64,000 bases of DNA from positions 62,001 to 126,000 of the forward strand of contig PNLP01000010.1 in the NCBI GenBank assembly GCA_013823135.1, read 5' to 3'. The notes under the pieces were generated by a model. That model made no database searches, was not told the DNA's origin, and saw only the letters and a program-made list of their open reading frames with translations. Source of the DNA: Planctomycetaceae bacterium (GTDB lineage Bacteria; Planctomycetota; Planctomycetia; Gemmatales; Gemmataceae). This document shows, piece after piece, positions 25,259 through 32,375 of this stretch; the first letter of the stretch is position 1, and each line of letters opens with the position of its first letter. Made by a program: the position numbers and the translations under genes.

Positions 25259-25906
25259 TTATGCCTTCCCGAGCACGAGATCGACGACCCAGCACCCGCG
25301 GACGTGCGTGAGCGATTCGTCGCGGCAATGCGTGAGGATGTCGGCGTTCTCGCAACCCGCATCCTGCAATGCGTCCGCGAGAATTGGCATCGGGGAGAAG
25401 TCGCGAGAGTCGTACATATGTCGTGCGAGCGAGACAGCCGTGGACGTGCGCCACGCCGCATCGAACGCAACCGGGCGAAACGGATTGCCGAAGATGTCTC
25501 GAAGAAGGCCGATGAGTTGTCGAGCCTCGGGAATATTGAACTCCGCTGTGAAGGAGGCGAGGCCATTGCTGATGAAGTCGATACGGAGACGAGTGAGACC
25601 TGCCGGGAAGTGAAGCACGTTATAAGGTCCACCAGTCAGACCTTTCGCAGAATGGAGGCGTTTCCGGTTAATTAAGCCGTCTGCGAACATCTCAGCCGCA
25701 TCAATCTCGCGTGCATATCGGGCGATCTGTTCTGGACTAAACCATCCAGGAACACTCTCGAAAGAGGGGTGACTCTCAGCCACAGCGAGAATACACCTTG
25801 CCCACGCAATACACCAGAGCCGCAACTTCCGCGAATGGTCAATGCCTGGCACTGCAGTGAGCATTGCCTGCCAATCGTCGGATTGAATCCATGTGATAGC
25901 GTCCAT
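25259..25906 (-). CDS. Gemmataceae-type protein with DAGC/HVRGCWVVDLVL motif
   Basis: This 215-residue soluble protein is a paralogue of 15844-16452. It has three blocks: SRKLRLWCIAWARCIL (about 25-40), LLRDIFGNPFRPVAFDAAW (about 135-153) and a C-terminal ILADALQDAGC...HCR...HVRGCWVVDLVLGK. From memory, the middle and last blocks recur in a large Gemmata protein family of unknown function. Conserved Cys and His residues could bind metal, but that is inference. The coding sequence looks less GC-biased than its neighbours. It is divergent from the CcsA/HemX-hemA pair. Confidence 0.75.
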   Translation of the reverse strand: MDAITWIQSDDWQAMLTAVPGIDHSRKLRLWCIAWARCILAVAESHPSFESVPGWFSPEQIARYAREIDAAEMFADGLINRKRLHSAKGLTGGPYNVLHFPAGLTRLRIDFISNGLASFTAEFNIPEARQLIGLLRDIFGNPFRPVAFDAAWRTSTAVSLARHMYDSRDFSPMPILADALQDAGCENADILTHCRDESLTHVRGCWVVDLVLGKA

Positions 25907-25984
25907 CTCGGAATGCCACTTGGGGTGAGTTCAACGCGGGTGGTTGTATAATGCCGTGATCGACCCCGCGAGGCGTATCGCACG

Positions 25985-26815
25985 ATGACGGTATTTCTCC
26001 TGCAAGGCATTTACCACGCCTGCTTCGGCCTCAGCTATCTCGTCGCGCTGCTGCTCGAACTCGGCCGCTTCGCGCGGCCAGCCGCGGCATGGCGTGCGAC
26101 CGGCCTCGCGTTTGGTATCGCCGGCCTTGCCGCTCACACGTTCTACATCCTCGTTCACCACCCCGACCCCGCCAAGCCGTCGGGTTCGCTCCTGCTCCTC
26201 GCGTGGGTGCTTGCATTGTTTTACCTGTACGGCACCCTCCACTACGCCAAACAAGCGTGGGCCGTGTTCGTGTTGCCGGTTGTGATCCTGCTGGTGTCGC
26301 TGTCGTATGCCTTGCAGCGTTCCGAGAACACAACCGAGTATGGCATCCCGACGTGGGCCAGCGGCGAGCGCTTCTGGGGAGCCATACACGGCACGCTGAT
26401 TTTGCTCGCCACCGTCGGCGTCAGCGTCGGGTTCATGATGAGCGTGATGTACCTGATTCAAGCCCGTCGATTGCGGAACAAAGTGAACCCTGGGCAGGTC
26501 GTGCCGCTGCTCAGTCTCGAAAAGCTGGAGACGATGAATCGCCGGGCCGTCACGCTCGCGTTCCCGTTGCTCACGGTTGGCCTGCTGGTCGGCACGCTGT
26601 TGTTGCGGCACGATCACTCACTCAGTGACAACTGGTTGTCACCCAAGATCCTCACCACGGCCGGGTTGTGGGTCGTGTTCCTCGTGCTGGTGTACCTCCG
26701 CTACGGCACGAGTGTTCCGCCGCGGCGACTCGCGCTGCTGTCCATTGCCGCGTTCGTGCTCATGTTGATCGCGCTCGGCACCGCACACCCATTCGCCACG
26801 GGAGGTACACAGTGA
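25985..26815 (+). CDS. CcsA/HemX-type cytochrome c assembly membrane protein
   Basis: This 276-residue membrane protein has about eight transmembrane helices and the layout of CcsA/ResC- and HemX-type haem-handling proteins (cytochrome c assembly family). Histidines at helix ends (AAHTFYILVHH near 57, GTLHYAKQ near 83, GAIHGTLI near 136) are placed as for haem ligation. Genes of this type lie next to hemA in many bacteria, where HemX influences GluTR level or haem traffic. Its TGA overlaps the hemA GTG (GTGA), so the two are translationally coupled. The haem-delivery role is inferred from family and neighbour. Confidence 0.85.
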   Translation: MTVFLLQGIYHACFGLSYLVALLLELGRFARPAAAWRATGLAFGIAGLAAHTFYILVHHPDPAKPSGSLLLLAWVLALFYLYGTLHYAKQAWAVFVLPVVILLVSLSYALQRSENTTEYGIPTWASGERFWGAIHGTLILLATVGVSVGFMMSVMYLIQARRLRNKVNPGQVVPLLSLEKLETMNRRAVTLAFPLLTVGLLVGTLLLRHDHSLSDNWLSPKILTTAGLWVVFLVLVYLRYGTSVPPRRLALLSIAAFVLMLIALGTAHPFATGGTQ

Positions 26816-28086
26816 ACCTCCGGGCAATTGGCTGCAACGTCGAATCCGCGACCGTCGAACTCCGTGAAAAACTGGCGTTCGACGCAACAAAGCTGGCCCG
26901 CGCGCTGGCAGAACTCCCCGCCCGCTACGGCACTGAAGCCGTGGTTCTGGGCACCTGCAACCGCGTCGAAATTTACCTCGCTCGCCCCGAGGAAGACGCA
27001 CCTGTTCACTCGCCGCTCATCGCCGAGTTCCTGGCCGAAGTTCACGGTGTGCCGGCTGCGGACATCCTCTCGCACCTTTACGAACTGCACGACGCCGAGG
27101 CGGTGCGGCACCTGTTCCGCGTCACCTCCGGGCTCGATAGCGTCGTCATCGGGGAAACGCAGATCGCCGGGCAGGTCAAGGACGCCTACGACGTGGCCCA
27201 GAAAGCCGACGCGACCGGCCCGCTGCTGAACACCCTGTTCCCGGCCGCGACCCGCGTGTCGCGACGGGTGCGAACGGAAACGAAGATCGCGGAAGGTCAC
27301 GCATCGGTTTCGAGTGCCGCGGTCGATTTCCTGCGGCCGATCTTCGACACGTTCACGGACAAAACCGTGCTCGTGATCGGTGCCGGCGAAATGGGTCGGC
27401 TCACGTTAAACCACATCCGCGAACTGAACCCAGCCCGCGTGCTGGTGGCGAACCGCAGCCCCGACCGTGCCGCGGCCCTTGCAGCGGAGTACGGCGGGCA
27501 GCTCGTTCCGTGGGAACAACTCGATGATGCGCTAGTGCAAGCCGACATTGTGCTGAGCACGACCGGCGCGCCGGAGCCGATCGTGTCGCGCCGGCGCTTC
27601 GACGACAAAGTACGGCCACGGCGAGGCTACCGCACGCTGGTGGTGTTCGACATGGCGGTGCCGCGCGACTTCGACCCGCGATTGCACGACGGCGAGCGAG
27701 TGAGCGTGTTCAACGTGGATGACCTGAACCGCGTCGCCGATCAGGCCGCCGCGGAACGTCGGAAACACCTTCCGGCAGCAGATGCGATCGTGACGGGTGA
27801 AGTGACCCGGTTCGTTCAAGACTGGAACCGCCGCAAAGACGGCCCGGTGATCGGCCAGCTCACGGCCGAGGTGGACCGCTTGCGTGAGTCGATGGTGTCG
27901 CCGCTGTTGGCGAAGATGAAGGGGAAACTCACGCCCGCGGAACTGGAACACATCGAAGGTGCGTTCCGGCTGTTTCAGAGCAAGCTGCTTCACGGTCCCA
28001 TCGCGGCACTACAGGAGGCCAGCCGCACTGGTCACAGCGGCACACTCCGCGAGGCCGTGATGAAACTGTTCGGCCTGAAGGGGTGA
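26812..28086 (+). CDS. hemA: Glutamyl-tRNA reductase
   Basis: GluTR reduces glutamyl-tRNA(Glu) to glutamate-1-semialdehyde with NADPH, the first committed step of tetrapyrrole synthesis by the C5 pathway. The protein has 424 residues. The catalytic cysteine is C49 in LGTCNRVEIY. GETQIAGQVKDAY (about 119-131) is the family signature, a Rossmann motif VIGAGEMG lies near residue 185, and a C-terminal dimerisation helix follows. The GTG start at 26812 follows GGAGGT and overlaps the upstream stop. The next biosynthetic genes (hemL, hemC) are not in the window. Confidence 0.95.
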   Translation: MNLRAIGCNVESATVELREKLAFDATKLARALAELPARYGTEAVVLGTCNRVEIYLARPEEDAPVHSPLIAEFLAEVHGVPAADILSHLYELHDAEAVRHLFRVTSGLDSVVIGETQIAGQVKDAYDVAQKADATGPLLNTLFPAATRVSRRVRTETKIAEGHASVSSAAVDFLRPIFDTFTDKTVLVIGAGEMGRLTLNHIRELNPARVLVANRSPDRAAALAAEYGGQLVPWEQLDDALVQADIVLSTTGAPEPIVSRRRFDDKVRPRRGYRTLVVFDMAVPRDFDPRLHDGERVSVFNVDDLNRVADQAAAERRKHLPAADAIVTGEVTRFVQDWNRRKDGPVIGQLTAEVDRLRESMVSPLLAKMKGKLTPAELEHIEGAFRLFQSKLLHGPIAALQEASRTGHSGTLREAVMKLFGLKG

Positions 28087-28182
28087 CGCTCCAGTTTGCA
28101 CCCACCGCGACACTGAGGTACACGTCCTTGGCTTTTGCAATGTGTTGATTCCTGGTTAGAATACAGCCATCAGGAGGTCTGC

Positions 28183-28428
28183 ATGATCAACACTACTCAC
28201 CCGAGCGAACAACCCACCCCGGCGTTGCCCAAACTCGAACACGAACTCGCCTGGCTCGCGGAACGGAGCGCAGGAGACATCGCGAAAACCCGTTGCCGGT
28301 TGTTCGGTCTCACCCCACCAGCCGCCGTCCTTCCCGAGGGGAAAACGGTCTCCGACATGGTGGAAGGCCGGTGGCCCGGTGACGAGACCGACCAGCAGGT
28401 TCGCGACGCACTTGATCGGTTGTCGTAA
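28183..28428 (+). CDS. Putative antitoxin of a VapC-type module
   Basis: This 81-residue small acidic protein starts at ATG 28183 after a strong AGGAGGT. It ends two bases before the GTG of a PIN-domain toxin gene, the classic order of a vapBC module. The sequence (LEHELAWLAERSAGDIAKTR, GKTVSDMVEGRWPGDETDQQ) is not one I can assign to a named DNA-binding antitoxin fold. The C-terminal stretch would be the part expected to wrap the toxin. The call depends on context. The AT content is higher than in surrounding genes, suggesting acquisition. Confidence 0.65.
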   Translation: MINTTHPSEQPTPALPKLEHELAWLAERSAGDIAKTRCRLFGLTPPAAVLPEGKTVSDMVEGRWPGDETDQQVRDALDRLS

Positions 28429-28430
28429 CC

Positions 28431-28874
28431 GTGGCCGCTCCACCCCTCTATTTGCTCGACACGAACGTCCTCGTGCATTTCGTTCGTGGGTCTGAGGTCT
28501 GGATGCAAGTCCGCGACAAGTATCAACCACTTCTGATTGACCCCTGTCCTGTCATCTCGGTTGTCACGGTCGGAGAAATTCGCTCACTTGCTCTGCAATG
28601 GAACTGGGGCGAAAGGAAGATTGATCAGATGAACTTCGCCCTCGGATTTTTCAAGACGCTCACCATCGACGAACAGGATGTGATTCGGGCGTATGCGATC
28701 ATCGACGCGTATTGCGAACAGATTGGCCAGTCCCTCGGCAAGAACGACGTTTGGATTGCAGCCACCGCAGCAGTTACGGGAGCTCACCTCCTGACGACGG
28801 ACCGCGATTTCGACAGACTCAGCCCTCGATTTTTCACACGCGACTGGATCGATCCCGACACGGTCGCGACGTGA
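28431..28874 (+). CDS. vapC: PIN-domain ribonuclease toxin, VapC family
   Basis: This 147-residue single-domain PIN protein carries the acidic Mg-binding set of VapC: D10 in LLDTNVLVHF, E49 in TVGEIRS, D106 in GKNDVWIAATA, and D124/D126 in LTTDRDFDRL. VapC toxins cut specific tRNAs or rRNA when freed from the antitoxin. It begins with GTG two bases after the putative antitoxin gene, so the two are probably coupled and autoregulated. All key residues are intact, so it should be active. The RNA target cannot be predicted. Confidence 0.85.
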   Translation: MAAPPLYLLDTNVLVHFVRGSEVWMQVRDKYQPLLIDPCPVISVVTVGEIRSLALQWNWGERKIDQMNFALGFFKTLTIDEQDVIRAYAIIDAYCEQIGQSLGKNDVWIAATAAVTGAHLLTTDRDFDRLSPRFFTRDWIDPDTVAT

Positions 28875-28924
28875 ACATTCTTGAGGTGGGTCTGTCAACT
28901 TCCCAACCAATCGGAGGCCGGGCG

Positions 28925-29137
28925 ATGAGTGTCGATGCCATCCTCAAGGAAGTCGAAGCGTTGACGGACGATGAACGGAACGAATTGCTGAACCGGCTAC
29001 ATGACCAGTTCGGGCAACCGGAGATATCGGACGAACTGAAGGCCGAACTCGACCGCCGTGTAGCGGAAGCTGATGCAAACCCGGATGCGGGCTACACCCT
29101 CGACGAAGTGATCGCTTATGTGAGGCGAAAGAAGTAA
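28925..29137 (+). CDS. Lone addiction-module antitoxin-like protein
   Basis: This 70-residue protein resembles the 'addiction module' putative antitoxins (Unstab_antitox type, partners of RelE/ParE toxins). Features are MSVDAILKEVEALTDDERNE at the start, LLNRLHD, ELKAELDRRVAEADANPDAG and a C-terminal DEVIAYVRRKK. The ATG at 28925 follows GGAGGCCGGGCG. In such modules a ParE/RelE toxin normally follows immediately, but here the next gene is the convergent FmdB-like gene 10 bases on. It is thus an orphan antitoxin directly downstream of vapC. Confidence 0.75.
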   Translation: MSVDAILKEVEALTDDERNELLNRLHDQFGQPEISDELKAELDRRVAEADANPDAGYTLDEVIAYVRRKK

Positions 29138-29147
29138 GCCTCACAAG

Positions 29148-29441
29148 TCAGTTCCGTTGGATCTTCTTGGGGCCGTCGCCGGCGGTCTTCTCGTAGCTGC
29201 CGTTCCCCGTCTTCACGTACTTCGTGAACCCCTTCGATGCCAGGTTCTTATCGCTCACCGCGGCCTTGCCGTGGGCGTCGGTCCACGCTCGCGGGGCGTT
29301 CGGTTCGCCGAACACCCGACGCACCGCCTCGCCCGTTTCGGGGTGCTTCGTCAGCGCGGCGTCGGACATCTTCTGAAGCCACTCGAACTGCTCGCCACCG
29401 GAGCCGTCTGGCAGCACGTACTCGTAGACGTAAATCGGCAT
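29148..29441 (-). CDS. FmdB-like protein lacking the zinc-ribbon cysteines
   Basis: This 97-residue protein follows the FmdB/zinc-ribbon-8 pattern at the start (MPIYVYEYVLPDG, then FEWLQKMSDAALTKHPETG). The two CxxC pairs that bind zinc in the family are absent: the positions hold VLPDG and HPETG, and the protein has no cysteine at all. The rest (VRRVFGEPNAPRAWTDAHGK) is basic. It may be a derived structural variant that no longer binds metal. It has a short single-gene unit and a plausible GGAACGACA ribosome binding site. The role is unknown. Confidence 0.7.
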   Translation of the reverse strand: MPIYVYEYVLPDGSGGEQFEWLQKMSDAALTKHPETGEAVRRVFGEPNAPRAWTDAHGKAAVSDKNLASKGFTKYVKTGNGSYEKTAGDGPKKIQRN

Positions 29442-29511
29442 TGTCGTTCCTCGAAGGCAGGCGGACCCGCGGGTCCGCCGCCAAACCGTCGCGATCTCAT
29501 CTCCTCACATC

Positions 29512-30450
29512 TTAACCCTTCGCGAGTTCATCGCGAACCACTTCGAGCAACTTCTTCGTCGCCTTGATCCCTTCCGGTTCGCCGATCTTGCTGCCTTCGT
29601 ACTCGACGCCGATGAAGCCGTGGTACTTGTGCTTCTTCACCACGAGTTCCAGCATCTTGCGGTAGTCAGTCCTGATCTCGTTCCCCTTCTCGTCGAAGTC
29701 GTGGCTCTTGGCCGACACGCCCTTCGCGAATGGCATCAGTTCGTCCACGCCCTTGTAGCGGTCGTAGGCCGTTTCCTTGACGCCTTCGATTTTGCCGATG
29801 TTGAAGTTGCCGAAGTCCGGCAGCGTGCCACACCGCTTGTTATCGACGAGTTTCATGACGCCCGCGAGCCACTCGCCGTGGCTCGACAACCCGCCGTGGT
29901 TCTCGACGATGGTGTTGATGTCGAGCGTTGCGGTGAACTCGGTCAGCTTGCGAAGGCCGTCGGCCGCGAGCTTCTGAGTCTCCTCGAACCCCTTCTTCCA
30001 GTCGCTGGCGGCGTTCACACGGATGCTCGTGCAGCCGAGGAACTTCGCCCACTCGGCCCACCGCTTGTGGTTGTCCACGGCCTGAACGCGACCCTTCTCG
30101 TCGGGGTTGCCGAGGTTCCCTTCGCCGTCGCACATGATGAGCACGCTCACCACCTTGTTATCGTCGGCGACCTTCTTCAGATCTTTCAGGAAGGCGTCGT
30201 CCTTCTTCTTGTCCTTGTAGAACTGGTTGACGTATTCCACGGCCCCGATGCCGTATTCCTTCTGCGAGATTTCCGCGAACTGGAGCGGGTCGGCCTTCTT
30301 GGCGAAGAACGCCTTGTGAAGCGACCACTGCGCGAGGGAAATCTTGAACAGCGGTTCGGTTTGTTTGGCCGAGGCGAAGGACGGAACGAACGAGGCACCG
30401 GCAACGGCGGCCGAGCGAGCAAGGAACTCGCGGCGTGAAACGTGCATCAT
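29512..30450 (-). CDS. Tat-exported sugar phosphate isomerase/epimerase-like TIM-barrel protein
   Basis: This 312-residue protein has a twin-arginine signal ([18 protein letters not shown]) and a xylose-isomerase-like TIM barrel (AP endonuclease 2 family). Barrel motifs are [10 protein letters not shown] near residue 37, VEYVNQFY near 75, NTIVENHGG near 177, LPDFGNFN near 208 and FIGVEYEGS near 285. The acidic and His residues match the metal site of the fold. Exported members are frequent in planctomycetes, and their substrates are unknown. Tandem ATGs (30450, 30447) both fit; the first is used. It is monocistronic. Confidence 0.83.
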   Translation of the reverse strand: MMHVSRREFLARSAAVAGASFVPSFASAKQTEPLFKISLAQWSLHKAFFAKKADPLQFAEISQKEYGIGAVEYVNQFYKDKKKDDAFLKDLKKVADDNKVVSVLIMCDGEGNLGNPDEKGRVQAVDNHKRWAEWAKFLGCTSIRVNAASDWKKGFEETQKLAADGLRKLTEFTATLDINTIVENHGGLSSHGEWLAGVMKLVDNKRCGTLPDFGNFNIGKIEGVKETAYDRYKGVDELMPFAKGVSAKSHDFDEKGNEIRTDYRKMLELVVKKHKYHGFIGVEYEGSKIGEPEGIKATKKLLEVVRDELAKG

Positions 30451-30570
30451 CGAAGCAACTCCTGGAGAAAGAGGTCGGCTCCGACGATTGTAGTCCACCA
30501 ACGCGAAGGCCCAAAACAAAACCGCCTCCGGATTGGCCGGAGGCGGTCTTCGCCGTGGAGAGGAACGGCG

Positions 30571-30978
30571 TTACCCCACGCGCGGTTGCGAAAAGACGAC
30601 TCCCGGAGGAGCAGGCGGGGCGACAGCCGGCATCGACATCGCGGCGTGATTCAGCGGTGCTTCTGCGATTCCTGGGGCCACCACGGCAGGCGGGTTCGCG
30701 GCTGCGGTCGCCTGAATATTGGCTTCGGCCTGGATCGCCTCTGCTGGCGGGAGTTCAGCTTGCCGGGCCGAACGTCCCAAAGGCCCGAGGAACAGTCCCA
30801 GGATCACGAATGTCAGCCCGGTGAGCACCAGCCCAATCACCCAGAACTGACCGGTCGGGGACAGGGGAGCCTCGCGGGTGAAGTACCAAACGAGTGTCCA
30901 GACATCGATCAACGCACCACCAGTCACATAAGCCAACGCGGTTCGCGGTCCGAATGAAGGTTCACTGAGAATGGGCAT
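30571..30978 (-). CDS. Two-helix membrane protein with Ala/Pro-rich tail
   Basis: This 135-residue protein has two hydrophobic segments (about residues 14-33 and 45-66) separated by FTREAPLSPTGQ. A 65-residue tail rich in Ala, Pro and Glu follows and is probably disordered. The family was not recognised. The frame is supported by its composition and the transmembrane pattern. It is a single gene between the isomerase-like and hydrolase genes on the same strand. Function unknown. Confidence 0.6.
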   Translation of the reverse strand: MPILSEPSFGPRTALAYVTGGALIDVWTLVWYFTREAPLSPTGQFWVIGLVLTGLTFVILGLFLGPLGRSARQAELPPAEAIQAEANIQATAAANPPAVVAPGIAEAPLNHAAMSMPAVAPPAPPGVVFSQPRVG

Positions 30979-31053
30979 ATCCGCCTCGGGTTAGATTTTG
31001 GGATCGGTCCCGTTACCACCCGAGGTAATGCACATCCGGTGCCAGGATTCGGC

Positions 31054-31857
31054 TCACATCACCTTCTTCAAGAACTTGACGACCGCAGTGTTGAATGCAT
31101 CGGGGTTCTCGATGTTGCTCAGGTGCCCGGCTTCGGGAATGTGCATGAGTTCGCTCCCCCGGACATTGGCCGCGAGTCGGGCGGCCGACAGTGGCGGGGT
31201 GACCGCGTCGAATTCCCCGACCATCACCAGCGTCGGCACCGTGATCTGAGCCAGCCCAGGCACGGCGTCCGGGCGATTGCGGAGGGCCAGAAGCGCGGCT
31301 ACCACAGCCGATTCCGTCTGGCGGGTCGCGATCGTGCGGGCGAACTCAACCACTCGCGGTTGCTTCGTTAGCGTGTGTTCGCTGAGTAACTTTGGCAGCA
31401 TCGACTCGGCAAACGCGACCGGCCCGTTCGCCTTTACGGCTGCGATCGCTTTGTCGCGGCCCTCACGAGTAACGGCGTCGTCGGGTGCCGGTCGGGTGTC
31501 GGCCAGAATCAGGGCAGCGACCTGCTTCGGGTACTTGCGGGCGAACGCCATCGCAACATACCCACCCATCGAAAGCCCACCGACCACCGGTCGATCGATG
31601 TTCAGCGCTTTCAGGAAATCCGCCAGCACATCAGCCATCCCTTCGACGGTGAGCGCTTCGCTACCCTGCGTGGACTGGCCGAAACCTGGCATGTCGGGAA
31701 CGATGACGCGATAACCCTCAACCGACAGTGGCCCATGCTGAGGCGACCACATTTCGCGGTCAAACGGGAAGGCGTGCAGCAACACAACGGGAAGACCGCT
31801 TCCCACATCATCGTAAGCAAGTTGTAATCCGCGGTGTGGGAGTTCGATCGTCTTCAT
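31054..31857 (-). CDS. Alpha/beta hydrolase (3-oxoadipate enol-lactonase-like)
   Basis: This 267-residue cytosolic alpha/beta-hydrolase has an oxyanion region VVLLHAFPFD at 24-33. The nucleophile S96 is in GGLSMGGY, with D217 in VGEFDAVTP and H245 in EAGHLSN completing the triad. Overall similarity is to the PcaD/BioH-like group, so the substrate cannot be fixed. ATG 31857 is preferred because CTGGAGAC precedes it; the open frame extends 12 codons further. No catabolic genes are nearby. It is divergent from the small unknown gene at 31954. Confidence 0.85.
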   Translation of the reverse strand: MKTIELPHRGLQLAYDDVGSGLPVVLLHAFPFDREMWSPQHGPLSVEGYRVIVPDMPGFGQSTQGSEALTVEGMADVLADFLKALNIDRPVVGGLSMGGYVAMAFARKYPKQVAALILADTRPAPDDAVTREGRDKAIAAVKANGPVAFAESMLPKLLSEHTLTKQPRVVEFARTIATRQTESAVVAALLALRNRPDAVPGLAQITVPTLVMVGEFDAVTPPLSAARLAANVRGSELMHIPEAGHLSNIENPDAFNTAVVKFLKKVM

Positions 31858-31953
31858 ACACGTCTCCAGGTCTGGAACATCCCGAATTAGCAATTCAGAT
31901 GCCGCGGCACGTCTGTTGCACTGTTAGTGACTGCTCACAATAACAGGTGCGGT

Positions 31954-32319
31954 ATGAACACAAGCAATGAGATTACGCCCGTTTCTGGTGACGACCAACT
32001 TCCTATGATGCAAGCTGCGCAGGGGCTCGATAGCCCTAAGGACGGCAAAGGCATCGGCGATCTGGCCAGTGCCGAGGTCGTGGACGGCTGGACCCACGAC
32101 TACCTCTCGGGAGAGGGCGACCCGGCCGATAGTAGAGGGCTGGCTGCAGCATTTCGATTCGGAATAAAAGCCGACGGGCGATGCGCAGGCCTGTCGTTCG
32201 TCGAGTCCGAGCCGGAACTTCGGTCGGAGTGGTCGTCGGAAAAGGGTCGGCCACCATGGGAAACGGTGCGTGACGCCGTTTGGGCAGGCTTCGACCGTGC
32301 CCGCGACCGCCGGGTGTGA
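31954..32319 (+). CDS. Hypothetical soluble protein
   Basis: This 121-residue acidic protein matches no family I know. The start at ATG 31954 (MNTSNEITPVSG) follows AACAGGTGCGGT. The C-terminal half (WETVRDAVWAGFDRARDRRV) is probably helical and tryptophan-rich, and the centre has a GKGIGDL stretch. It stands alone between a divergent hydrolase gene and the convergent TPR peptidase gene and ends before a hairpin. The coding potential is moderate. Confidence 0.5.
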   Translation: MNTSNEITPVSGDDQLPMMQAAQGLDSPKDGKGIGDLASAEVVDGWTHDYLSGEGDPADSRGLAAAFRFGIKADGRCAGLSFVESEPELRSEWSSEKGRPPWETVRDAVWAGFDRARDRRV

Positions 32320-32336
32320 AAAAGCGTAGTAGTGAC

Positions 32337-32366
32337 GCGACGCGTGGGAGAATCCTCCTCGCGTCG
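32337..32366. terminator. Hairpin between convergent genes
   Basis: GCGACGCGTGGGAG and CTCCTCGCGTCGC pair around AATC. It lies in the 56-base gap between the stops at 32319 and 32376, followed by TTTAAGG, and so fits a bidirectional terminator. Confidence 0.55.
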
Positions 32367-32375
32367 CTGCTCCGT

